From assembly GCA_025677815.1 (NCBI GenBank), contig JAIXMP010000045.1, positions 224,992 through 288,991 of the forward strand: DNA of 64,000 bases, read 5' to 3'. Under the pieces are notes generated by a model. It was given only the letters and a program-made list of their open reading frames with translations, ran no database searches and was not told the origin of the DNA. This stretch comes from Phascolomyces articulosus. Taxonomy: Eukaryota; Mucoromycota; Mucoromycetes; Mucorales; Lichtheimiaceae. Positions 1 through 12,895 of the stretch are shown piece after piece. Position numbers and translations under genes: made by a program. Numbering within the stretch: the stretch's first letter is position 1; the number at the start of each line of letters is the position of its first letter.

Positions 1-49
1 TTTATCTTTCAATAATAATTTAATCAATCAGTCAATCAATCAATCTATT

Positions 50-1818
50 ATGGATACAACAGAAGAACCAACTTACGGTTCACAATTTAACCCTGGAGAT
101 ATGGCTTGGGTATTAGCATCCACAGCTTTAGTATGGTTGATGATTCCAGGTATTGGCTATTTCTATTCTGGTCTTGCTCGATCTAAAAATGCACTTTCTA
201 TGATCATGAGCGCATTTCTCTGTCTTGTCGTTGTATCAGTACAGGTTCGTATTCAAAATTCCTATCATTTTTGGCACGCTACTCTCTATATATACTGTTT
301 TAACGTACAAAAACGAGAAAAAAAGAGAGAGAGAGAAAAAATTTTTGTTGTGTGGATCAGGATGTATCGTAGTAGACATAATAGTTCTTTATTTATCCTA
401 ATAAAAATGTCTATCTATTCAGTTGTTATCATTTGATTCTCTATATATTCTACTTCATCATGGTAGTATGTCATTCATAATAATTCAATATACATATTAT
501 ATATATATATAGTGGTTCATATGGGGGTATTCCCTCGCTTTTAGCGACACGGCATCACCATTTATCGGTAATGTAAAGCATGCCTTTTTCCGTGACGTAT
601 TGGGAGAACCATCACCTGGTAGCGACAATATCCCTGCTATTGTATTTTGTGTTTATCAAGGCATGTTTGCTTGTTTGACACCTGCATTGGCGATCGGTTC
701 AGCTGCAGAGCGTGCTCGTCTTTTACCAATGATCATCTTTATCTTTATTTGGTCTACCATTGTCTACGATGTTCTTGCCTGTTGGACATGGAATCCCAAT
801 GGGTGGTCATTCAAATTGGGTGGCCTTGATTTGTATGTATTTATACATCCACTATTTCTTTAGTAGAAGATCAAATAAAAAAAAGTGATTAGATGAAAAA
901 TAATAACACGGATCAACTTTTTCATATAGTGCCGGTGGAACACCTGTTCACATTGCTTCTGGTTTCTCCTCGTTAGCCTATGCTTTGATTCTAGGCAAAC
1001 GTACAGGCAAAGGCAGTATTTCTCAAGAACACGATTTCAAACCCCATAACATGTCCAATGTCGTCTTGGGAACAGCTCTTCTTTGGTTTGGATGGTTTGG
1101 CTTCAACGGTGGCTCGGCATTAAGTGGTAGTTTACGTGCTGGTATGGCCTGTATTGTAACCAACTTGGCCGCTTCCGTTGGTGCTATTACATGGATGATC
1201 TTGGACTACCGTATCGATCGCAAATTCTCAGCTTTAGGCTTCTGTTCAGGTGCTATTTCAGGTTTAGTTGCCATCACACCTGCTGCGGGATTCGTGGGCC
1301 CTGGACCTGCTGTCGCCATTGGTTTCTTTGGTGGTGTCTTTTGTAACTTGGCTTCCCATATGAAAGAATGGTTACGTTATGATGATGCTTTGGATGTTTT
1401 TGCTGTTCACGGTGTCGGTGGCTACGTCGGTTGCATTTTTACGGGTGTATTTGCCGAAAGTTATATTGCTGCTTTAGATGGGACTGAAATTCCAGGTGGT
1501 TGGATGAATCAAAATTGGGTTCAAGTTGGGTATCAATTTGCTGATGCTACTGCAGGTGCCTCTTGGTCCTTTTTTATTACCTATTTGATCTTGTTTGTCA
1601 TGGACAAGATTCCTGGATTGTCCTTGCGAGTGTCTCAAGAAGTCGAATTACAAGGTTTGGATGTCGCTGAATTTGGTGAACAAGCCTATGCTTATCATAT
1701 CAATAAAATTGTGACAGTCGATCCAGAAACGGGTGAACAAAAGGTGGTTCGTGAAGAAGTGTCTGAAGTACCTCAGAATCATGAACAACAGCATGCAGCA
1801 CAAGGCTCTGTTGCTTAA
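50..1818 (+). CDS. Ammonium transporter (Amt/Mep family)
   Basis: Plasma-membrane ammonium permease, an 11-helix Amt/Mep/Rh channel-like transporter. Three exons, 50-244, 513-832 and 930-1818, join with GT-AG introns into 467 aa, the normal family size. The second junction rebuilds the family signature DFAGGTPVH. The two pore histidines are visible at about H179 (in PVHIASG) and H332 (in DVFAVHGVGG), spaced about 150 residues as in AmtB. Further family motifs are GIGYFYSGL near residue 35 and GWFGFNGGSA in the third exon. The last 60 or so residues are a hydrophilic cytosolic tail rich in Glu, Val and Gln. The ATG at 50 begins a hydrophilic extracellular N-terminus. Only 49 bases of upstream DNA are in the window, so its promoter is not visible. 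A glutamine-synthetase-like gene follows on the same strand, which fits a nitrogen-assimilation pair. The family is certain; substrate affinity and any sensor role are unknown. Confidence 0.95.
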
Positions 1819-2398
1819 TTATTTTTTAAAGCAAGGGGGTTTTTTTTTCTATGACACCTACGTAGAAAACCTTAACATCATCATCACCCTATTTTTGTTC
1901 AAACAAATAATTAACGGCTACAATACTCTATTTTACCTCCTCTTATTATTATTTTCTTTCTTATTGTGTATTATTGTTATGACCCTCTTCAAATTTACTA
2001 TTCTGCAAAAAAACCTTACTTTTTATAGTTCTTGTTATGACGAAATACATACACACTACCATCACTACATACTCTTATTATTCTTTTTTTATATTATGAA
2101 ATATATATAATTTATTAGTATTCTTATTATTATTAAATCAACGCACATACCACATCCTTTTTTATTTTTACATAATGTCTATTATTCCGATTGGGAATAA
2201 AGTTATATTCGATCAATGTAACGCTCAAAGAATTAGGCTTGGTTGGTGAAGATGACCCTTTATACTGAGCCTACCAATTATAAAAATCGGAGTTTAGGAA
2301 ATAATATGCAGAGGTTTGTTTGTGTTACTCTATAAAAAATATGCAGCTCCAAAAAAAACCCATTCTTCTTGTACGCGCACCACCCACCTTTTTATGCG

Positions 2399-2443
2399 GC
2401 CCTTCTTCCGGTCTGGTTCTCTTGCACCGCGGAAGAAGTGGGC
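2399..2443. repeat. GC-rich inverted repeat / hairpin
   Basis: The arm at 2399-2410 (GCCCTTCTTCCG) pairs with 2430-2443 (CGGAAGAAGTGGGC), twelve base pairs with one bulged T, around a 19-base loop. It stands out from the AT-rich surroundings. It could be a regulatory palindrome or part of a structured RNA; no promoter or terminator for a separate RNA gene is evident. Confidence 0.45.
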
Positions 2444-3092
2444 TAACTTGATTGATAAATAAACAATAACGCCATCAACATCATTAGCATCGATCATCTT
2501 CTCTCTCTTATTATAAAACTATAAATAATTATTAATTAGCATCTTCCATTTAGAATACTATGATGATCATTTCACTCATCATCACTCTGGATTGTTTTAA
2601 CAGAGTAGCGAATAGTATAAATAAACATATAATACTATCTATGACTTTATCATTGAAGCATACTGTTGCTGCATTGTTTTTATAATAAAAAAATGTACAT
2701 TATCATTTCTGGTCTCGTGGTGATGACAGTAAGCAAGCATGACTTGTCTAATTAAATACTTTTTTTATGATTCACGCATTACTTTTTAAACTTATATTCG
2801 ATTATACATTACCATCTTTTTCTTTTTATTATTTTAATATAGAATATATGGTACTAGCGTAAAAGGGCATATTTGAAATCATCCAGAATTATGGATAATA
2901 AACCCCTGTACAACATATAATTTATCTTCTTTAACGATGATGTAATTCACGCCATCCTACTATTACATTGTACCTATATATATATCCATATGCAAGGAAT
3001 CTTCTGATACATATCTCCTACTTCTTGTTGAGCAATCATTCATTGTACTGCTATCTCTATTGTAATAATATAATAGTATCACGAATTTAAAT

Positions 3093-3103
3093 GATAGGAT
3101 AAG
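3093..3103 (+). promoter_or_regulatory. Paired GATA motifs upstream of glutamine-synthetase-like gene
   Basis: GATAGGATAAG contains GATA at 3093 and GATAAG at 3098, about 255 bases before the start at 3358. Fungal AreA/NIT2/Gln3 nitrogen regulators bind such sites, often in pairs. The motif is short and the region AT-rich, so chance occurrence is possible; the case rests on the nitrogen function of the gene. Confidence 0.3.
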
Positions 3104-3357
3104 AAAAAAAAGTATTATAGAGAGAGGATGGGTTGTTGCATGATTTGTCCGCACAGACTAATAAAAAGGAACGGGTCACGTTGATATTCATGATCTGTCG
3201 AACAAGGGAACACAACAACAAGCATATGAATTTATTTTTTTTATTTAGCACCACCAACCCCCCCTTTTTTTTACTTCTTTCTCTTATTTTACGTTTTTTT
3301 TTTCTTTCTTCTCTGTACCAACTCTCAACAACAACAACGGCCATACTTTTTAAAATA

Positions 3358-4917
3358 ATGACGCTAGATTCAAAAAATATGGCAGTGACAGTGGATAACA
3401 TTCAAGATATATTAAAAGAGGACAGGAAGGTCAAGATTGCTGCGGTGGATATTGACGGTGTATTACGAGGGAAAATTATCCATAAGGAAAAGTTTTTACA
3501 AGTATTAGAATCTGGTTTTGGTAAATATCAATGAAAAATTGGATGGTGCCTATAACATATTCTTCCTATCTATAGAATGATACGTTATACTTCATAATAA
3601 TGAACCTTACATGAATAATAATCGATATCTATGTATAGGATTATGTTCGGTTTTATTTGGATGGGATATTCAAGATATCATGTATACAACAGCTGTCGAA
3701 TTTGGTGGGAAAGATTGCCAATATTTTGATTTGGTTGCCAAAGTGGATCTTGCATCGTTTCGTCGTATCCCGTGGGAGGAAAATACCCCATTCTTTTTTG
3801 TTCACCTGATACATCCCATCACAAATGAACCACTTTATTGTTGTCCCCGTGTGTTCTTACAATCAGCTGTAGATGCTTGTGAGCAAGACCTTCAATGTAC
3901 TGCTTATTGTGGTGTTGAGTATGAATTTTATTGTTTTAAAGGTACTATTGGAAAAACCTACTATTTTTTTTGTCAGAGAGGAATGTGGTTATCTATATAA
4001 TAAGAAAACTTTATGGGATGGAGTATGTGAAGGGGAGAATGACATGACCCCTTCCTCTCTCTTTCCCTCTCTATGGAGAAATAAGTATACTTACAAACAG
4101 CAATTATGCATGACATATCAACAGAGAATGCAGAGTCATTAGCCTCCAAAGGATTTGCCAACCCAAAACCACTGACTGTTGGCATGTTTGGGTATTCCTT
4201 ATTACGACCTACACAAAACCAAGAATTTTACTACCGTGCATTTGATTGGTTACACGATTTCAAAGTGGATGTGGAAAGCTGGCATACAGAAACAGGTCCT
4301 GGTGTGTTTGAAGCTGCTGTCAAATATACGGATGCCAAAGAAGCTGGTGATCGTGCCAGTTTATTCAAGACATCCATGAAACAAATTGCTTTACAACATG
4401 GATTTCTGGCTTGCTTTATGTCTAAACCTTATGAAGAATTACCGGGATGTTCAGGTCATATGCATTTTAGTTTGATTGATAAACAAGGAAAAAATATGTT
4501 TTACCCATTTAACCCAAGTGAACGAGCTTCTGAGGTGCATCCTCATGTCAGTCGAACCTTGGTATATTTCTTGGCTGGTGTGTTACATGGTTTACCAAGT
4601 ATATTGGCTGTATTGGCACCTACTGTCAATAGGTAATTTTACATGATGGATAGGGAAAGAAATGTTGTAATTTGTATGGGAAAGGATTTGTTTTTTTTTA
4701 TAATATGCATGGGTTTTAAAGACTTATTTATATATAATAACTAAATTGACGAAAAAAAAATCCGCTTATTCCTCTCTATAATATTAGTTATAAACGATTG
4801 GTTGGCAACTTTTGGGCACCTATCAATGTATCCTGGGGTATAGAAAATCGATTAGGTGCAGTAAGAGTCATCGTACCTCCAACGACTTCACCAAATGGGA
4901 CACGTTTAGAAGTAGTA

Positions 4918-4949
<32 letters not shown>

Positions 4950-5377
4950 CTATTTTATTTTGTTCATTGGGGTGATGTGGCACTTTTTTTTATATTGAAC
5001 ACAAAGAAGGGATGTAAATTTTGTTTTAAACTATTCTTTGTACGACAATTAAATAGCGCGTATCGGGCGCTGACATCAATCCGCACCTGGCGATTGGAGC
5101 CATTTTAAAATGTGGGGTATGGGGTATCAAGACACGTCAATCGATCCCTGTTCCCTCTTTGGAAGAAATTAAAGAAGGAAAAGGACAGCAAGGACAACAA
5201 TTAGCAAGAACATTACAAGAAGCAGTCAATGTCATGGATGAGAAATCTTCTGTGGCACGTCAAGTTTTGGGGAATTCATTTGTGAATCATTTTGTAAAAA
5301 CCCGAAAACATGAATGGGGATTATGGCAAAATGCAGTGACAGATTATGAATTGAAGCGCTATATGGAACTTGTTTAA
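3358..5377 (+). CDS. Type I glutamine synthetase-like protein
   Basis: A member of the bacterial-type (GSI) glutamine synthetase family, which ligates ammonia or an amine to glutamate using ATP; some relatives are gamma-glutamyl-polyamine ligases or non-catalytic, so the substrate is open. Five exons, 3358-3520, 3639-3941, 4125-4632, 4788-4914 and 5057-5377, give 473 aa. Junctions rebuild family motifs: FGLCSVLFGWDIQD (exons 1/2), EYEFYCFKENAESLA (2/3), APTVNSYKRL (3/4) and LEVRVSGADINPHLA (4/5). Exon 3 carries ESWHTETGPGVFE and CSGHMHFSL, matching metal- and substrate-binding blocks; exon 4 carries the ENRLGAVRV block. The ATG at 3358 is preceded by AAAATA; a second in-frame ATG at 3379 is the alternative. 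The fourth intron contains an unbroken run of about 30 T. It lies about 1.5 kb after the ammonium transporter, with paired GATA sites upstream, consistent with nitrogen control. Confidence 0.92.
4919..4949. repeat. Poly-T tract in intron 4 of the glutamine-synthetase-like gene
   Basis: An uninterrupted T run of about 30 bases starting a few bases after the GTAAGT donor. Homopolymers of this length are slippage-prone, and the exact count may be uncertain in the assembly. It is intronic, so it does not affect the protein. Confidence 0.75.
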
Positions 5378-8300
5378 TATCTATCCATTATAAATATACC
5401 TATACTCCTTTTCCTTTTATCATATTTATATATCCAATCCGATCTAACAACAAACAGCTACATAATTATGTATAGATATATATCCAAATTTTTTTATTAT
5501 TCTTTTATGATCATAAAGGGGAAAGTATAATTTTTCATAATGATAATAGTGTGTTGGTGTTGACTTATTAGCGTGTGTGTGTGCAGGGGAAAGCATAATA
5601 CGTTGCAAAAAAAAAATGGTTGTCAAGAAGAAAAAATAGACAAAATGTATGTGTATTTGTAGGTGTTAATAGTGAACACTGTTTGAAAAGTTATAGGTGG
5701 CAAATTATTGATGAAATGATATAGTTGAAAGAGTCAATATGTAATATATACAAAGAAGGAGAAAAATATGGATTGAAAAAGAATACGTAGAATGAAAAAA
5801 GAAGCAACTTTTTTTTTGGATATACAAGTTGGGAAAAAAAATATGATAAATGATATTAAATTCTTAGAATTTTTGAAGGGAGAAAAGATGGATATATATG
5901 TATAATTTTTTTGTGGTTGGAAATTACTTTGAGTATATGACCAGTAGAAATATCTGTAGTAAAGGCGTGTCGTTAAAGCAATATACCGCCCTTTTTTCTG
6001 GAAGAAAGATGTCAATGATTATTTAGGTCGAAGCAATAGACAATATTGACGTGTATGACCATACTATATATAAAAAAGTATCAAGTATCAATATTCATGT
6101 GATTAGTTCAAATGTTGGAGAAGATATGATGTGGCTTTTATCTTTAGTAACGAAAAAAACAAAGAGTATACCTGCCCACAGTGAGAACTATTATACATAT
6201 ATTCAAGAGTAAGAATAGAACCAATGAGTATATAATGTTCTTTCGAAAAATGACATTTATGATCCTATGGTACAAGTGACATTATCCTAATAGTAAAGCT
6301 TTGTTCCTTACCATTGTCCTCCCGAGAGATTAATTGGTTTTACGTTATTAATAAGTGGAGATGATGATTCAGAGTGTTTGTTGCTTGCTAATCCAGTGAC
6401 CATAATTACTTTTTTGCTTTTAGGAGGAAGGTATTATGTAAAAAGAGAATAGAAATAGACAGTTGATGACTACTAATATATTATAAAGGGAGTTGATCCA
6501 ACACGTATTAAGTAATGAAAAAAAAAATCAAATATTGACAAGAATCGTAAAAAAGAAGATCCTGAATTATACTTTTGAAGAAGCGGGAGGAAGAGAAGGA
6601 AGATGCGCGCTTTTTTATATACAAACGTTAGATTAGTGACTACTATATCAATCTATAATAAACATCTATCAAAGTTTATATGTATATATATAAAACAACA
6701 ACAAAATATGACATTTTTTTCTAATTGTTGTTTTTTTTGGGGGGGAATACTTCTCCACAGTTGTAAACTACCCAAGAAACTTTGACGTCCTATGGACAAT
6801 CCTAATAATCCTAATTTGGATATACTATAATTATGTGCAACCTGTCATCTTCCGAAAAGTGCGCGCTCGGAACGTGAACGCACAAGAGAGGACTACTTTT
6901 ATGCTGAATAAAAAGAAAAATTGATCGATGCCGATCTGGAATGGTTGTCGTGAGGGTATGCAAAAAAAAAGCCACACTTAAGCAATAGAATAAATTTCTT
7001 CTTTCTTGTTAGATTTTCTTGTTTAAATCCTGTTAACTGTATTTCTTTGTTGCCAATAGTAATCAACTGTTGAACCCGATATTCTGTTATCTATTATTAT
7101 AATATTTGATGATTCCCATTTGGATTGTATCTTTGTTGTACAATCTTTTCATTGCAACATAAGATAAAAACACTCTACACAACATAACGGGCAAATAATA
7201 ACTTAAAACTGAAGGAATCTCTTCTAATAACACGTTATTTTGTTTTTATAGTCATCCTCTATAGTAGTTACATTTATTATTGTTATTAGTATATAGAGCA
7301 TGTTTTTATGTATATATAAAACAGCTTTCAAGATGGTTGGTTATTCTAAATAATAATAATAATAATAATAAACAATTTATTGTATTTATCAAGTTACATA
7401 ACGCCTTCTTTCAAAAGTAGAGAGAGTTTGTATTATTACTTTATTTACTTTAACAACATCATTCTTCCTCGGAAGAATGGCAACAGAATAGTAAGATGGG
7501 CGTTGTTGTCGTTGGGTGTGTAATAAATTAAATTAGTTTTGTAGTAGATTGGATTTATTATTATTATTATTATTATTATTGTTATTACTTGTGTTTCGTT
7601 ATACACACCAACGTATCCATCTATTTTTTCCCCATACTCCTTCTCATCAAGAATAAGAGATGATCACTAAGTTAGGGAATTTAAGCTTGTTAACAAATAC
7701 TCACACACTGTTACACATCTGTGGCGCAACGGAAGTTTGAGGTTTCCTTTCTCCTCAAAACTTTCGGTTAAGCATCCGAAAAGTCAAAATGCTTGTAAAA
7801 AAAACCCCCATCAATCAAAAGGCGGTACGCCCTTTTTTCACCCCATTTTATTTGTTACAATGCTACTTTTTCTTTTTTTTTTTAAAAAAAAAAAACAGGT
7901 AAGATGTTGTTCATGGCATCATCATGATTATAATAACCTGCCGCTGCTACTATGACAACAATTTTAGTGCTACCATGCTCTACTACTACTACCATTAGAT
8001 TGGAATTAGTGTTATTTCTTCTACTAGTAGGGTTTCTGTAAAACTTGACTGATGCTTCAAAAATAGTTTAATAACTTTTTTTTTATCCAAGACAGTTTAT
8101 TCCTTCAGGGTGTGTTTAGCATTCTAACAATAACAAAAATAATAATAATGTGAGAGAGAAGCAAGTACAGAAAGATGAAACGCTTATCACAAATGGCATG
8201 ACTGTATCAGCTTAGCCTACTAACTAGAAAATGCTTCTTTTTGCCCCTTATATTTAGAGTGCATATAAAAGCGAAGAGATTGTTTTTTTCCCTCAGGTGA

Positions 8301-11300
8301 GTTATACGTAAGGAAAAACAAAAGGCTTTTATTATTATTGTTTAGAACGTATGAAAACTTTCTATTATAATACTCAACGAATCTTCCTGAAAAAAGATAT
8401 ATCATTGTTTTTTTTTTCTTTTTTATCTTCTATTTGTATATTTCTATGGAAAAGAAACGCTCTGATGCACATTTTTTTTTTGTTTATAATCGAATAAACC
8501 TTATGACAGTAATACAAAGCTAACGTTTTTTTTTTCTATTCATACATTTTGTTGCTGATCGATCCCATAAATATTTTACGTCATGTTTTTTTTGAGATAT
8601 GAAGCTATAAATGACTTAAGGGTCTTTACGTGTGGAGTAAGAGGATGTATTTATTATTATTATTAGAATATTTTAATATTGTCGATGTTGTTGTTAACAG
8701 ACCGTTCCCTCGTTTATTTAGTAGCTTATTACGTACGATCAAAAAAAAGTTAAGGTCATCCTCCTCCTCCTCCCTTTTATTTTAAAATAATCAGATCGTC
8801 GTGCACGGTCACTCTTATTTTTAATTAAAAAATGATTGATGGTATCTGGTGTGTATCGAGTATATTTTTGAAACGATCCTTCTTTTCATTATTATTTACA
8901 GCACTAGCTTATATATATGAGAAATGTATATTGATATTGTTAGGGAATTATTTAATACTTTCCTATTTCTTCGACCTACTACCTTTTCAAGTTACTACAT
9001 AAGTGAAAAAGTCAATATTATATAAAGTAGTATTTGTTGTATTATGTATGCAGATTGTCGCCGCACAACAACTACTCGTATAGTTTAATTCAAATTAATA
9101 AAACACTCAAGGGGAAGATTATACTTTAAATGTTATTTGCATAAATTGTAATAGACATTGATACTACGTAGTAACACGCAATACTTTACTATTCTATAAT
9201 TTTACATTATTATATAATCAAAAGACACGTATAGATATTTTGAAATGAATATAATATTCAATAGAATATGAGTATCACTCTTACTTGTTCAACAAGATCT
9301 GATAACTATATATATTCTATTAAAAACGACATTTCGTTTCATTCACTTCTGTAACAAAAAAGAAAAAAAAACCAAATATTTATTACATTTTTTTTACCAT
9401 TTGACCCCCTCCTTTCTTGAGCATCTTCCCACAATCCAATTCATTTGTTTTAGTTTTCATATCGAGTAATTAAACTTTCCATGTCATGTACAGGAAAATA
9501 TATAACATCACAAAACATTAATCTTTTCATTTTTTCACTTGATGAGTTTTTCGTTTTGGAATTTATTACCTGTTTATTATTTGTTTATTATACAATCAAT
9601 ATTGCATTACAGGGCATTGAAATCATTTCCCCTTGTCAAATGTATCCTTTAAAAGAAAGTTTTAAAAAAGGATACGGCATGTACATTTATAGATGTATTT
9701 CTTTTTTATCAACGCCCTCCATGTGAGTAAATAACTTATTATATTAAGTATCCTTATGCAAAGAACTGTAGTGGTTAAAGTGCAAATAATACCCTCATGA
9801 TTATTTATGAAGGAGTATCTAGAAAAATAAAATAGAGTGCTTCCGTATTTTTTTAAATAATATAACTGGAAAAAAAACATCTTATTGTTAGAAAGATATT
9901 AATAAGGAGCTGCATGTAGATCGAATCAAGAAGGATTCTATGTATATTTTACATCATCAATCAAATCTAATACTACTTCCCCATCCATTAAAAGCTCATT
10001 ACCATTTTATATTATTCTTATGTAAAGCAGGATATGATTAGAATATAATAATTACCTTAGAGTAAAAATAAATGCTATACTCAATGGATGGAAAAAGCCA
10101 TTATGAGAAAATACGTATATATGATATAGAGATAATATAGGTAACCTTTAAATCATAAATGATCATAAAAAGAATAATGGTCTTTTGTTTACTTGTATAT
10201 CATCCATAAACTGTTCATGAATTATTATATACAACTGGCACTCTTCACCTTTTACTTATTTTTCCATTTTGTTTACTCTATTATAATTAGAAGATGTATC
10301 TAGCTCATCAATCGACAGTACACGTAGTTAATGATATTTTAGTATTGGCAGATGATCACAGACACAAGACTGATAAAATGAATAAAAAGGTCTCTCACCA
10401 TATCTGCAGCCGAAAAAATAGTACCTATGTGTATCATTAAGAATTTTATTTTCAATTATTGTTGATGCTGTTCTAGAATGAATAATCCATGGCAATCTTC
10501 ATTATACAGTTTAGCTTGGTTGTAGGACAGACATTGATAAACTCTATCCTATCAAGTATGTACGTACGTATCAAAAAAAAAGTAAATACCAATAAATCAA
10601 GAAACAATGTTAATTGAGATGGCAAAAATATGAAATTTGAAGACCACTTTTTTTTCAAGTACATGTATTATAAGAAATGGTTTTATTAATAAGTGCTGTA
10701 ATAATCAAGTAACAAGTGTGGACTAAAAAAAGGTAAGTTATATATTGTTACGTATGGTCTGCTTAATCTACTATTCGTTGATAACCGAAAATATTTATAT
10801 ATTATTGCTCTTCTTTCTTCGCCTATTATTATATACATAAATTGAGAGATCAGTTTGTATGTAATAATAATGTGTTTCCTCACTCGTTGCGGTAATTCAC
10901 ACTAATGGGTGTATGGATACGTTTCTTCATCATTTATCGAATAGCATGTCCAGTAATGAATTGAAATATCACATTTTATTCGTTCCTTATTTATAATAAT
11001 GATCTAGAAAATTGTGACAAAGGTCTAGTGAATAAATTTTGTTACCAGTATATGTTACTTTATTTTGCTATGAAACATTAAGAGCCACCAATGATGCTGA
11101 CATTTCTACTGGTGCCTTATGGATGAAGGATGACAAGTCGATTCGTGCGTCTATTTTATATTTTTATGGTACATGATACAAGAAGAATAAATGAGCAAAT
11201 CATCCAACATCAGCAAAGTTTTTTTTTTATTCCAACTGATAAATGTATGTTTTATATAAAATGTTGTTCCATGACACTTCTTCTCTATGAATTTTATTAT

Positions 11301-11488
11301 TCTAGCAATAAATTAATGCAAAAATGACGATTGATCTAAATAATAATACGTAATAATAATGTAAAAAGGGTAATATGTACAAAAGTTGTATGCTAATATA
11401 TATATATTTTTTGAAATGACAAAATCACAAAGTCAATAATAGATGACAATAATCCATGATGCACACGTTAAATAAAAAATGAATATGA
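5378..11488. other. Gene-poor AT-rich region (about 6.1 kb)
   Basis: No exon-like stretch with a recognisable protein family is seen on either strand. Open frames are at most about 93 codons and consist of Phe/Ile/Tyr/Lys-rich strings typical of AT-rich non-coding DNA. It contains simple repeats: (AAT)n near 7350-7371, (TTA)n near 7555-7579, and A and T runs near 7870. No terminal repeats or transposase remnants were recognised. It may hold long regulatory DNA, decayed elements or non-coding RNA that reading by eye cannot show. Confidence 0.5.
7555..7579. repeat. (TTA)n microsatellite
   Basis: About eight uninterrupted TTA units in gene-poor DNA; the unit then breaks to GTTATTACTT. A related (AAT)n tract lies about 200 bases upstream at 7350-7371. 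Confidence 0.8.
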
Positions 11489-12529
11489 CTAGTTGTTTTC
11501 GATGATAATGGCAAAATTATTTCTTGTGGCGCCATCATTCATGATTTGTTTTTTAAACGGTGGACATCGAACATTATCCTTGATGAATTGAAATAAATAA
11601 TAAGCAAGTTTGTTTGAAAAATGAGATTCTATACAACTATATCCCATGGATTCCATCATGTTCATGAAATGATCCGGTGACATGTAACGAGAATTGTTGA
11701 TACATGGTAAAGGTAATACCAAAAATAAGAATCCATCCACATTTAAAAAATCTCGGGTATGTAAAAGCATTCGACCTAAATCCATCAAATGAGAAAAACC
11801 CACTAACATGAGATATTCTATACAATTCCTACGCAGCACAAAAAAAAATCCATTAATTTCTGTATACCTCTATCTTTTGGATCACCCACAAAATTAACCA
11901 CCAAACTGAGAGAAACAATATCAAATCGATCCTCCTTGGTAGCTGGCGATGGCATTTCCAAAAAATCTTGTTTTTGAATCCTTGGATCTTGTGGGTTTAA
12001 ATCAATCGGTTTGACTTGGATCCACGATTTTTGACGTTCATAATTATCTGCCGCAACAGCCCCCACTTCTAATAATTTGACCATACTTGTTCGTTGTTCT
12101 AGGAGTTTGTGTTTTTTCAATGTTTGCATAAGCCATTTGGATGAATCACCTCCTCGGCGTTTACTTTGTCCAAGTTGGGATGCTTTTTGATACCTATATA
12201 TCCATCCAACGTTTTTTTTAACTCAAACATTCTCTTCTCCTCTTTCCTTAGTTAGAGGTCTCATTTGTTTTTCTCACTTATGGTTACCAGTCAATACCAC
12301 CCATGGCTTCCATTTCTGCAAGAATGGATTGTTGTTTTTTGACATCGTTGGTAGCCTTGCATTTGGCAAATTCTTTGTTTAATACATGAAACCGTCGAAT
12401 CAATCGAGCTGTTTCTTGAGACGATTGTTTAAATTTCTTTTGCGTGGATGAGGATGTGGTGGACGTTGTATGGGAAGGTGGATCGATACGTCGTGTAATT
12501 GGAATAGATTTTTTACGTGCTTTTGGCAT
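11489..12529 (-). CDS. BMT2: BMT2/SAMTOR-type 25S rRNA adenine-N1 methyltransferase
   Basis: Homologue of yeast Bmt2, the nucleolar SAM-dependent enzyme that methylates N1 of one adenine in 25S rRNA; the animal homologue is the SAM sensor SAMTOR. Exons in transcript order are 12288-12529, 11868-12193 and 11489-11775, giving 284 aa. The first junction yields GGIDWYQKASQLGQSKRRGG, the conserved block that opens the domain. The second yields GDPKDRGRMLLHTRDFL and runs into GFLFLVLPLPCINNSRY, another family block. The SAM site includes LLEVGAVAADNY and the acidic FDIVSLSLVVNFV strand. I chose the ATG at 12529 (MPKARKKS, a basic N-terminus suited to the nucleolus) over the in-frame ATG-like codon 30 bases upstream. 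Yeast Bmt2 is somewhat longer. The neighbour IMP4 also acts in ribosome biogenesis and is transcribed in the same direction. Confidence 0.9.
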
Positions 12530-12895
12530 ATTTTTATTTCTGGAGGAAATGGGAAGCAAATGAAAAAATTAGGGGAGTGTCAATTATGAGTGGTGGCTGG
12601 ATTTTATCTATTTTACATTTCATGCATCAACGTAGTTTCTATCCATGAGAGAGCACCATGTTATTAAAGATAACGAAAAAACAAGTATGTCTTTTTTGAT
12701 TCTTCATCTATAGCCATATAAAAGAGAAAATACCATAAAAAAAGAAGAGACAAAACAAGTCTTTTTTAGTTGCGAGAATTACTTTTTACACTTTTTTTAA
12801 TTAGTAAAAGAAAGAAAGAAAAAAAAACATGCTGAATGGGATGGAATGAGTGGGATGGCTATGTATGTAATAGAGTATAATAATATATATGCAAT
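12530..12895. other. Intergenic spacer between IMP4 and BMT2
   Basis: A 366-base spacer between two minus-strand genes. It must hold the IMP4 3' end and the BMT2 promoter. A-rich runs at about 12815-12830 read as T-runs on the minus strand. No other gene is seen. Confidence 0.5.

Larger units (their letters stand above)
1819..3357. other. Intergenic region with GC-rich hairpin and GATA sites
   Basis: About 1.5 kb of AT-rich DNA between the ammonium transporter and the glutamine-synthetase-like gene. No convincing gene is seen; the open frames here are low-complexity Phe/Leu/Tyr/Ile strings. It holds a GC-rich hairpin at 2399-2443 and a pair of GATA motifs at 3093-3103, listed separately. A pyrimidine-rich stretch at about 3235-3320 leads into the next start codon. 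Confidence 0.6.

Noticed and set aside
7350..7579. Regular repeats that might suggest a CRISPR-like array
   Set aside because: They are simple trinucleotide tracts without spacers, in eukaryotic sequence.
7718..7785. tRNA-like words (CTGTGGCGCAACGGAAG, later GGTTAAGC)
   Set aside because: The first part resembles a tRNA D-arm, but there is no T-arm box (GGTTCRANYCC) and no acceptor stem pairing at the right distance.
11776..11839. Shorter BMT2 intron ending at GCGTAG with continuation from a GTG
   Set aside because: It puts the next exon out of frame; the 92-nt intron 11776-11867 restores the family block DPKDRGRMLLHTR.
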